Notes under the pieces: model-generated
Databases searched by the model: none
The model's input: only the letters and a program-made list of their open reading frames with translations
Told to the model about the DNA's origin: nothing
Made by a program: the position numbers and the translations under genes
Virus record (IMG/VR): IMGVR_UViG_3300008107_006570
Coordinates: 1 to 30,302 of that record
Strand: one strand, 5' to 3'
Length of the DNA: 30,302 bases
From: a virus
Part shown: piece by piece, positions 22,212 through 28,666 of the stretch
Position numbering within the stretch: the stretch's first letter is position 1
How the letters are laid out: each line of letters starts with the position of its first letter

Positions 22212-22931
22212 TTAATCCTTTTTTCCGAAATTTTTAATTATGTAATCGTTTCTATGCAAATTAACTCCAAACTCATTATAAGTTTCCGAAATATGGCCAA
22301 AGATATAATTGACTTTATACCCCAATTGAACAGCGACCATTCCTAATAAATTTTCCATACACGCCGAGCCCATTTTGTTTGTAGGTAATATTTTATGAAA
22401 GTTTTTTTCTTTCAATTCTTTTAAAAATTGATTCTTGCATATAAACAAATTAAATACAAATGTTTTAAATCCATATGGTTTATATGGTATATCGCATATT
22501 TTGATATGAGATATACACCATTCTTGCTCTCCTATTTTATTTGATTCATAATCATTTGAATAGAAAAATGAACTAATTTCTTTATCGGAGTTTGGATAAT
22601 GTTTTGTTAAATCTGTAACAGGAATAGTTGTATCTTGTAAAAACATATAATGTTCTTCATTTGGATATTTTTCATATGCTTTCCAAATTGCACCTACTTC
22701 ATAATTCTCGTTTCCTTCTATAATATCAACGCCTTCCAGTAAATTATAATATGATTTATCTTCAGAATTACTATCAACTACAACTATTTTTTCATTTGGC
22801 ATATATTTTTTACATGCTAAATAAACATCTTCAATAGTAGAAGAACTGCCTGTATATGGAAATTTATTAGGAACTTTAAATTCCTTTTTTAGCCCATAAT
22901 CATTCGTATATTTACAACCAATTATAATCAA
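22212..22931 (-). CDS. Glycosyltransferase-like protein (GT-A type), TTG start
   Basis: A 239-aa protein read from a TTG at 22931; no ATG lies near the first strand (IIIGCKYTND), and the TTG is 4 nt after the thioredoxin stop. IVVVDSNSEDKSYY is a GT2-like second strand with an acidic residue, and VGAIWKAYEKYPNEEHYMFLQDTTIP supplies the donor-site helix and an LQD triad in place of DxD. The C-terminal CMENLLGMVAVQLGYKVNY looks like the acceptor helix. It is cytoplasmic. Coupling with the SGNH hydrolase suggests a small two-gene sugar unit outside the main cluster. Confidence 0.6.
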   Translation of the reverse strand: MIIIGCKYTNDYGLKKEFKVPNKFPYTGSSSTIEDVYLACKKYMPNEKIVVVDSNSEDKSYYNLLEGVDIIEGNENYEVGAIWKAYEKYPNEEHYMFLQDTTIPVTDLTKHYPNSDKEISSFFYSNDYESNKIGEQEWCISHIKICDIPYKPYGFKTFVFNLFICKNQFLKELKEKNFHKILPTNKMGSACMENLLGMVAVQLGYKVNYIFGHISETYNEFGVNLHRNDYIIKNFGKKD

Positions 22932-22935
22932 CGTA

Positions 22936-23199
22936 TTACTTTAAATTTTCATTTATTGCGTTAATATATGCTACTTTTGATGATACGCCTGTAAATCTTT
23001 CAACTTCTTTACCATCTCTTTCAATGATTACCGTAGGTACTGAACGTACACCATATTTAGTTGCTTCTTCATAAGCCACATCCACATCATAATCTTCAAA
23101 TTTAACATTTGAAAAATTACTCTTTACTTCATTCATTACGGGAGCCAATGCTCTACAAGGTCCACACCATACTGCCGAAAATTTCTTAACTGTTACCAT
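22936..23199 (-). CDS. Thioredoxin
   Basis: The chosen ATG at 23199 gives 87 aa starting MVTVKKFSAVWCGPC, which places the first beta strand at the N-terminus as in compact phage thioredoxins. Starts at 23229, 23223 and 23220 are also open but lie deeper inside phoH. The redox motif is WCGPC; the cis-proline loop is VRSVPTVII; the C-terminal helix is AYINAINENLK. It would reduce the ribonucleotide reductase encoded two genes upstream. It overlaps phoH by 14 nt and is followed 4 nt later by the glycosyltransferase-like gene. Confidence 0.9.
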   Translation of the reverse strand: MVTVKKFSAVWCGPCRALAPVMNEVKSNFSNVKFEDYDVDVAYEEATKYGVRSVPTVIIERDGKEVERFTGVSSKVAYINAINENLK

Positions 23200-23911
23200 T
23201 TGTTCTTTCTTTAAATTCATCATATGCATCCAATAAGGAGTCTACTACTGGGTGTCTATGATTGGTTAATAATGTTTGTGAATCCATATCTTTAATCTTC
23301 TTTGCAGCTGATAATAAGAATTTGAATCCACTATCTCCTTTATATTTTAAATCTACTTGCTGTGTATCACCACATACAACCATTTTACTTCGTAATCCCA
23401 AACGAGATGTAATCATCTCCATTTGGTCGTTTGTGCAGTTTTGTGCTTCATCTACAATTATAAAACTATCCAAAAATGTTCTACCTCTCATAAATGCTAA
23501 TGGTACAATTTCTACATGCCCATCTTCCAATATCTTATCAATTTTATCTTTATTATACAATTGATAAAAATTAGAATATATTGGTTGCATCCAGGGTTCC
23601 ATTTTTTCTCTCAAGTCTCCCGGTAAAAATCCAATCTCTTCTTTACTTACCGTAGGACGAGTTATGATAATTTTTTGAACAGTCTTTTTAAATAACATAT
23701 CCAATGCAACCTGGCAAGCTAAAAGTGTTTTACCACTTCCGGCTTTACCACTTAGTATCGTTATGGCGTTATTTAAAATCTTTTCCTTTGCTTCCTTTTG
23801 CTCTTCGTTTAATTGAATTTGAAACTTAATAGGTCCTTTTGGTTTTTCAATTTTTTCTTCTCTAATTCTCTCTGTCAATTCTTTGTGCTTTGTTGATTGA
23901 TTTTCTGCCAT
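23186..23911 (-). CDS. phoH: PhoH-like ATPase
   Basis: The 241-aa protein carries PhoH hallmarks: Walker A SGKAGSGKT (54-62), KIIITRPTV, the EIGFLPGDLREKMEPWMQP segment (92-110) that is diagnostic of the family, Walker B FIIVDEAQN (150-158), and GDTQQVD with the later TNHRHPVV. PhoH proteins are common in T4-like phages and are predicted ATPases or RNA helicase-like enzymes whose exact phage role is unclear. A charged 28-residue N-terminus precedes the domain. The gene sits between nrdA and thioredoxin, as in other dNTP-supply blocks. Confidence 0.92.
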   Translation of the reverse strand: MAENQSTKHKELTERIREEKIEKPKGPIKFQIQLNEEQKEAKEKILNNAITILSGKAGSGKTLLACQVALDMLFKKTVQKIIITRPTVSKEEIGFLPGDLREKMEPWMQPIYSNFYQLYNKDKIDKILEDGHVEIVPLAFMRGRTFLDSFIIVDEAQNCTNDQMEMITSRLGLRSKMVVCGDTQQVDLKYKGDSGFKFLLSAAKKIKDMDSQTLLTNHRHPVVDSLLDAYDEFKERTNGNS

Positions 23912-23929
23912 AAAAATTTTTTTTATATA

Positions 23930-25111
23930 TTATCCATCACAACTTAAACAATCCGGGTCCATTGCTTTTGTTGCAATATCACCTCTTAATACTGATTCAG
24001 TTCTCATATAATAAAGTGTTTTAACACCTTGCTTCCACGCTTCCATATGAACCTGATTAATCCATTTTGGTTCTGCGATTGCAGGGAATGCTAAATTCAA
24101 TGAAACTGCTTGGTCAATATATTGTTGTCTAATACCTGCTTGTCTTACTAAATCTAATTGATTGATTTCCTTAAATGTTTTGAATACATCTTTGATAGGT
24201 GTACAATTATGCTTTGGTTCGTTTTCAACCTCTTTACATTCCATCACTTTACCATCTACATAACACCACTCATCTAAGAAATCCAAATCTTGTACTGAAC
24301 CACCATCGTTTAAAATTTGGTCCCAAACTTCTTTTGTGTTTTTGCCAACTTTGCGAAGTACTCTTTCCAATTCAGGGTTCTTTCTAATGAATGTTCCTTT
24401 TGATGTTTGTTCGGTAAATACGTTAGCTGCCCAAGGCTCAATACCACTACTTACGTTACCACTCAATTTAGAGTTTGATACGGTAGGTGCTACTGCTCTT
24501 AGGTGGGTATTTCTAAATCCACTCTCTTTACACCATAGGGGTTCACCATATTCTTTAGCTAAATCTCTACTTGCTCTTTCAGATTCAATCTTAATTTGAG
24601 AGAAAATCTTACGAGTTTCAAATTGAGCTTGTAAACCTTCAAATGGAATACCTCTTTGTTGTAAGTATGTATGCCATCCCAATACACCTAATCCTAATGC
24701 TCTACCTCTTTCTGCTGAACGAACTGCATTTTCGAATCCTTTCATATTCTTAGCTCTTTGTAAGAATTCTTCCAACACACCATCTAAGAAGATAGTAGAT
24801 GTATAAACTAAATCAGTATCTTTCCACTCATCATACTTTGCTAAGTTCAATGATGATAAACAACAAACGAATGAATGCTGCTCATCGGTATGTAAAACGA
24901 TTTCAGAACAAATATTAGTCATATGAACTTTCAATCCGTTCTTTTTATACATTTCAGGATTATGTTTATTGACATTACCTTTAAACATGATATAAGGTTC
25001 ACCTGTAGCCTTTCTTTTCTGAAGTAACTTACCCCACTTCCTACGAGCTTCAGAGTCGCCTTCCTCTAATTTAGCCATAAACTTATCACTTACAACTACA
25101 CATTGGTGCAT
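23930..25111 (-). CDS. nrdA: Ribonucleotide reductase large subunit NrdA, C-terminal fragment of a broken gene
   Basis: This frame encodes most of the reductase barrel. Its listed ATG (25111) is internal: the frame is open further upstream to about 25222 and there reads SVRRGAASVNIKIDHKDFDD, which is normal NrdA sequence. Catalytic residues are present: N66-x-C68-x-E70 in TNICSEI, the redox cysteine C84 in FVCCLSS, the YY pair in KTLYYMRT, and the C-terminal swinging CLSC. It lacks a true start and the activity-site cysteine, which lies in the 25195-25617 frame. Between the frames about 109 nt of coding sequence is missing. Unless restored, no functional enzyme can be made. Confidence 0.85.
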   Translation of the reverse strand: MHQCVVVSDKFMAKLEEGDSEARRKWGKLLQKRKATGEPYIMFKGNVNKHNPEMYKKNGLKVHMTNICSEIVLHTDEQHSFVCCLSSLNLAKYDEWKDTDLVYTSTIFLDGVLEEFLQRAKNMKGFENAVRSAERGRALGLGVLGWHTYLQQRGIPFEGLQAQFETRKIFSQIKIESERASRDLAKEYGEPLWCKESGFRNTHLRAVAPTVSNSKLSGNVSSGIEPWAANVFTEQTSKGTFIRKNPELERVLRKVGKNTKEVWDQILNDGGSVQDLDFLDEWCYVDGKVMECKEVENEPKHNCTPIKDVFKTFKEINQLDLVRQAGIRQQYIDQAVSLNLAFPAIAEPKWINQVHMEAWKQGVKTLYYMRTESVLRGDIATKAMDPDCLSCDG

Positions 25112-25194
25112 ATTAAGTGCTTGGCGATTTACATCCCCCTTCGGTTCTCTGATTTCAATAAAATCATCAAAATCTTTATGGTCAATTTTAATAT

Positions 25195-25223
25195 TTACCG
25201 ATGCTGCTCCTCTACGAACACTA
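25195..25223 (-). other. Junction of an apparent deletion plus frameshift inside nrdA
   Basis: At the GGGVGIGIN segment the N-terminal frame continues only ten codons to a TAA at 25197-25195, while the C-terminal frame takes over at GATAGTGTTCGT. In E. coli NrdA about 39 residues lie between the matching GLN and VRGGA segments. Here only 8 nt do, so roughly 109 nt (not a multiple of 3) are absent. The missing part would include the RPxGSPI and PFxK regions that shape the substrate and specificity site. Confidence 0.7.
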
Positions 25224-25617
25224 TCATATTGATACCAATACCAACACCACCGCCATGCTTTGCCAATAACATCAATTCTAAATTCTTAGAACCAATTTCA
25301 AATATACTATCACCTACATCGATACCGAAGCAAGATATAGGTAATCCTCTATCGGTGCCGGTATTTGATAGTACTGGCGTTGCTAAACACAACCATCCTT
25401 TCCAAATGTAATCAAAGAATTTTGTTGCTAATTGTGGTTTCTCCAATCTCTTAGCAACTGCCGTAGCAACTCTCCAATATGCATCTTTTGGTTTTTCTCC
25501 TGGTAGCAAATATCCTTTTGATATCGTCTTAACATAGATTTCAGTATTTCCCCAATTTGGAAAATCTACATCTAATTCCCATCCTAATTCTTCTCCGTAA
25601 TTTTTCATAACTTTCAT
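25195..25617 (-). CDS. nrdA: Ribonucleotide reductase large subunit NrdA, N-terminal fragment of a broken gene
   Basis: A 140-aa frame starting MKVMKNYGEELGWELDVDFP directly after the nrdB stop. It matches the start of class I NrdA: AYWRVATAVAKRLE, GWLCLATPVLSNTGTD, and SCF with C96, the counterpart of the redox cysteine C225 in E. coli. It ends with KHGGGVGIGINMI and then ten unrelated residues before the stop. No N-terminal ATP-cone is present, so overall activity control through dATP is unlikely. NrdA normally works with NrdB to convert ribonucleotides to deoxyribonucleotides. The break is described at 25195-25223. Confidence 0.85.
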   Translation of the reverse strand: MKVMKNYGEELGWELDVDFPNWGNTEIYVKTISKGYLLPGEKPKDAYWRVATAVAKRLEKPQLATKFFDYIWKGWLCLATPVLSNTGTDRGLPISCFGIDVGDSIFEIGSKNLELMLLAKHGGGVGIGINMIVFVEEQHR

Positions 25618-26631
25618 TTAAAATATATCATCCCAATTTTCACCTTCTCCTGCTTTTGAATAATCAGTTGGTCTGATTGCAAAGAAGTCGGTATGTGTAA
25701 CACCTCCCGTAAGATGATAGAACCAATCTAATTCGGATGCTTTCTTTTCATCAAATTCAAAATAATCATCACCACCCTTAATAGGGTTGTATCCTAATTC
25801 TCCTAATTTTTCATTGATTCTTTTTGTAATGAATTCTTTTAGGTCATCTTTTTTAAGATTCTCCAAATCGCCCATTTCAAAAATCTTATCAATGAATTTG
25901 TGTTCTAAATCTCTAATAATTTCAGCTGCTTTGTAGATATCAGCTTTTGCTTCTTCTAACAATTCAGGATATTCTTCACACATATGTCTGAATAATTGAC
26001 ATCCCATTTTAGAATGTAGGGATTCATCTCTTACACTCCACTTCATTTGTTGTCCAATTCCTTTTAATAGGTTTCTCATTTGGAAACTATAAAGAACTGC
26101 GAATGATGAATATAATGCTACACCCTCAGCGAATGCTGAAAAGATTGCCAATGAACGAGCTACTTCAACTCTAGCTTTATGATTAGTATCTAAATCTTTT
26201 GGAGTCCAATCAGCCGTTGTATTTGTTAATAACTCAAATCTTTCTTTCATAACTTCATCGTGCATAAAGCCTGCGAAGTCATCTAATCCCAATGTTTCAT
26301 TTAAGTATGAGTATGCAACTGAATGGATTGTTTCTTGCGAACCAAATGCCATTGCCATTTGTCTAATCTCATGCTTTGGAAACCATTTGGTTACCATACC
26401 GGTCCAATAGTCTGATACTGCACATTCGGTTTGAGCGAATCCTAAAAGAATATTACCAACTAAATGCTTTTCCTCTTTTGATAAATTTTCGTTCCAATCC
26501 TTAACATCACCTTGCATCGGTATCTCTGTGTGTAACCAAAACGCCTGCATTTGTTTTAACCATCCCTCCGTATAATATTCTGGGTATTCAAACGGCTTGA
26601 ATGGGATTCTTTCTGTAAATAATTTGCTCAT
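25618..26631 (-). CDS. nrdB: Ribonucleotide reductase class I small subunit NrdB
   Basis: A complete 337-aa radical-generating subunit. By alignment with E. coli R2 the metal ligands are E69 (in FAQTEC), E100 and H103 (QETIH), E169 (AFAEG), and E203 and H206 (RDESLH). The radical tyrosine position is Y107 (HSVAY). The first ligand is Glu rather than the usual Asp, and the 31-residue distance to the second ligand matches E. coli. That substitution is known from R2 subclasses with other metal or radical chemistry. The C-terminus ends NWDDIF, the acidic/aromatic tail that docks into NrdA. The longest gene-free stretch of the window lies upstream. Confidence 0.93.
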   Translation of the reverse strand: MSKLFTERIPFKPFEYPEYYTEGWLKQMQAFWLHTEIPMQGDVKDWNENLSKEEKHLVGNILLGFAQTECAVSDYWTGMVTKWFPKHEIRQMAMAFGSQETIHSVAYSYLNETLGLDDFAGFMHDEVMKERFELLTNTTADWTPKDLDTNHKARVEVARSLAIFSAFAEGVALYSSFAVLYSFQMRNLLKGIGQQMKWSVRDESLHSKMGCQLFRHMCEEYPELLEEAKADIYKAAEIIRDLEHKFIDKIFEMGDLENLKKDDLKEFITKRINEKLGELGYNPIKGGDDYFEFDEKKASELDWFYHLTGGVTHTDFFAIRPTDYSKAGEGENWDDIF

Positions 26632-26728
26632 TGTATATTCTTATTTTATTAGAGTTGTAGGTATAACTATACGTCAAAAATTAAAATTTTACCTTTTCTT
26701 TAGAAAATTTTATATGACATTTTTTCAG
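26632..26728 (-). promoter_or_regulatory. Intergenic region upstream of nrdB with two small inverted repeats
   Basis: This 97-nt gap is the longest in the window and lies at the start of the dNTP block. It holds GTATA-AC-TATAC (26661-26672) and TTTTCT-TT-AGAAAA (26694-26707). AAAATTTT also occurs twice (around 26683 and 26704). A clean TTTG-N20-TAnnTTTG promoter was not found; a TTTG lies near 26675 without a matching -7 box. No NrdR-box-like pair is evident. It probably holds the nrd promoter in a diverged or phage-specific form. Confidence 0.35.
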
Positions 26729-28084
26729 TTATCCCATATTCTCTACATACTTTTTATGTAATAATTTTTTCTCTAAATTTTCACCATTTTTAGAGTCTTT
26801 TGTTGCAATAACTCCATCAGCGGAATTAGCTGCGAACACATCCATAATACCGTGAAACGTATCAATCTTAGCGGGGAAAGTCATACCATCCGGTCCAAAA
26901 CGATTTTTAACAATGTGAATACGGCCTGTGTTTGATAACTTATCTTTAGTTTTTCTACTAACACTCATAATGAAGTCAGCGGTTTGTACTTTCTTATAAG
27001 AATCACCCACACTATCCGCTTGGATAACTTCGTGGTCAATAGCTGCTCTATTAGTTTGAGTTGCTGTCCAAATTGGAATACCCATCTCACCACTCAATCC
27101 TCTAAGTTCTTCATAGATACCACCCAACTCAGCGTATAACCCATCCCTATTACTACCACTCTTTAACAAATCAGCGTAATCAATAATAATGAGATTTGGA
27201 TTAAATCCACTTGCTTTTAATTTTTCAATGTGAGCTGAAAGGGTTTTTGAAGATGCGAATTGTGGTGGATAGTATTTAATACGAACTCTACCTGGCGTAT
27301 TCTTAATCTTTCGAACAATTTCATCTTTACGTTCTTTGTGTTCGGATGTTTGGATGCCTGTAAGGATTGTTGTATATCTTTGTCCTACATAACTTTCTGA
27401 TAATTCCAAAGTATAATGTAATACATTTAATCCCTTCTGAACTGCTGAACACGCTATCTTTGATAAAAACCAACTCTTACCAATACCCGATGGTGCCATT
27501 ACAACTCCCAATTCGCCGGGACCTAATCCACCATCCATTAGTTCATCAACAACTTCCCATCCGGTCGATACTGAATTTCGTTTGACATCTTCCATAATCA
27601 ATTCGAAATTATCGATGTAATCCAATCCTAAGTCGTTTTCTACTCCAACTTTGGATGCTGCCATCATCGTATCTATAATCTTATCGTAGTTTCCTGCTTT
27701 GAGTAAATCTACCGATTTTAGAAGGGCATCTTTAACTTTTTGATTTTTAGCAAATGTAAGATATTCTTTCTTTACATAAGGTAAATCTTCAGAACCAATC
27801 TGTAAATATACAGACTTCAATTGTTCAACAACAGTCTGCTTTAATACTTTATCCTCAACTTCGCCCACCTTAATCTTAAACACCTCCATAGTAGGGGATG
27901 TACGGAATTCATTGAAGTAGTTTTGAACTTCTCCAATAATCCATTGGTTGGCTTGTGATTCAAAAAAAGCTGGTTTAGTTATTTCAGTTACCTGTTCTAA
28001 GAACTTTACATCTGATATAAGAGAAGCTACAACTTTAGATTGATACGATTGGCCATATTTTACTAACGTATCTACTGCTTCCAT
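26729..28084 (-). CDS. dnaB: Replicative DNA helicase, DnaB/T4 gp41-like
   Basis: A 451-aa helicase. The N-terminal 150 residues are helical (primase-interaction domain). The RecA-like C-terminal domain has Walker A APSGIGKS (197-204), the catalytic Glu E227 in TLELSE, Walker B LIIIDYADLL (298-307, D302) and motif H4 with TATQTNR. A typical SVGDSYKKVQTADFI segment follows. It would be the hexameric 5'-3' helicase at the fork together with the gp43/45/44/62-like proteins. Its start overlaps the stop of the 79-aa gene as TAATG. The C-terminal 35 residues are charged and probably flexible. No primase gene is visible in this window. Confidence 0.9.
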   Translation of the reverse strand: MEAVDTLVKYGQSYQSKVVASLISDVKFLEQVTEITKPAFFESQANQWIIGEVQNYFNEFRTSPTMEVFKIKVGEVEDKVLKQTVVEQLKSVYLQIGSEDLPYVKKEYLTFAKNQKVKDALLKSVDLLKAGNYDKIIDTMMAASKVGVENDLGLDYIDNFELIMEDVKRNSVSTGWEVVDELMDGGLGPGELGVVMAPSGIGKSWFLSKIACSAVQKGLNVLHYTLELSESYVGQRYTTILTGIQTSEHKERKDEIVRKIKNTPGRVRIKYYPPQFASSKTLSAHIEKLKASGFNPNLIIIDYADLLKSGSNRDGLYAELGGIYEELRGLSGEMGIPIWTATQTNRAAIDHEVIQADSVGDSYKKVQTADFIMSVSRKTKDKLSNTGRIHIVKNRFGPDGMTFPAKIDTFHGIMDVFAANSADGVIATKDSKNGENLEKKLLHKKYVENMG

Positions 28085-28323
28085 TATGCTTCAGCTTTTT
28101 GCTTTTTTAATTGTTTTTTTGATTGAACCTTTTCGGCTTGGTCGGTAGCTTGGTCGGTAACTTGGTCGTTCTTTGGTTTACGAGTCGCAAGCTTCCATTC
28201 TGATTTTGGTACAAACTTCCAGTACCCACCCTTTACTCTTTCATCAGCATCTATATCTGATACTCTACGGATTTCATCTAATTCGTAACCTTTGGCTACT
28301 TTGATACATTTAATACACTTCAT
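28084..28323 (-). CDS. Hypothetical protein with N-terminal CxxC and TDQ repeats
   Basis: A 79-aa protein. Residues 1-50 are compact: MKCIKCIKVAKGYEL with C3 and C6, EIRRVSDIDADERV and YWKFVPKSEWK, a pattern I have seen in small phage proteins of unknown role. The last 30 residues are a charged tail with TDQ repeated (QVTDQATDQAEK), then a KKQLKKQK basic run. A GGAG lies 8 nt before the ATG, one of the few clear Shine-Dalgarno sites in the window. It overlaps the helicase start. No function can be assigned. The CxxC pair alone is too few ligands for a stable zinc site unless it dimerises. Confidence 0.65.
   Translation of the reverse strand: MKCIKCIKVAKGYELDEIRRVSDIDADERVKGGYWKFVPKSEWKLATRKPKNDQVTDQATDQAEKVQSKKQLKKQKAEA
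28137..28172. repeat. Short tandem repeat, 12-nt unit, three copies
   Basis: Three consecutive units CTTGGTCGGTAG, CTTGGTCGGTAA and CTTGGTCGTTCT lie within the 79-aa gene and encode its TDQ repeats. The first two differ by one base, the third by more, so the array likely arose by slippage and may vary in length between relatives. Confidence 0.7.
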
Positions 28324-28352
28324 AGTTTTTTCTCCATGTTTTAATTTAAAAA

Positions 28353-28658
28353 TTATTTTAATACCATTAAGATTTCTGATTCTCTTAATAAGGTATATTT
28401 CTCTCCGTTGATTTTTACCTCTTGCCCCTGATGGTATGGTGGTAAAATCACTTCATCCCCTTCTTCAACAGTCATTGGAATTAATACTCCACTTTGTGTA
28501 TAAATGCCAGGTCCTACTTTGATAACCTCCGCACGTTTAACATCTTCCAATTTTGCACTATCTGGAATGATGATACCACCGGCTGTTCTGTCATTGTTTT
28601 GTTCTAATTCTTTTAGGAGAACTCTATCTCCAATTGGTTGTGCTACTTTGTCTGCCAT
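28353..28658 (-). CDS. groES: GroES-like co-chaperonin
   Basis: The 101-aa protein is a full GroES: PIGDRVLLKELE at residues 8-19, the mobile loop NDRTAGGIIIPDSAK (22-36) with the hydrophobic III tripeptide (29-31) that binds GroEL, EVIKVGPG, EGDEVILPPY (roof-side region) and VKINGEKYTLLRESEILMVL at the end. It closely follows bacterial GroES rather than the diverged T4 gp31. It would replace or modify host GroES so that the host GroEL folds the phage capsid protein. No groEL is in the window. It starts 8 nt after the recA-nuclease stop. Confidence 0.93.
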   Translation of the reverse strand: MADKVAQPIGDRVLLKELEQNNDRTAGGIIIPDSAKLEDVKRAEVIKVGPGIYTQSGVLIPMTVEEGDEVILPPYHQGQEVKINGEKYTLLRESEILMVLK

Positions 28659-28666
28659 AACTTAAT

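Noticed and set aside
25195-25223. Programmed ribosomal frameshift in nrdA
   Set aside because: No slippery heptamer or following structure is seen, and a shift would not restore the roughly 36 missing conserved residues.
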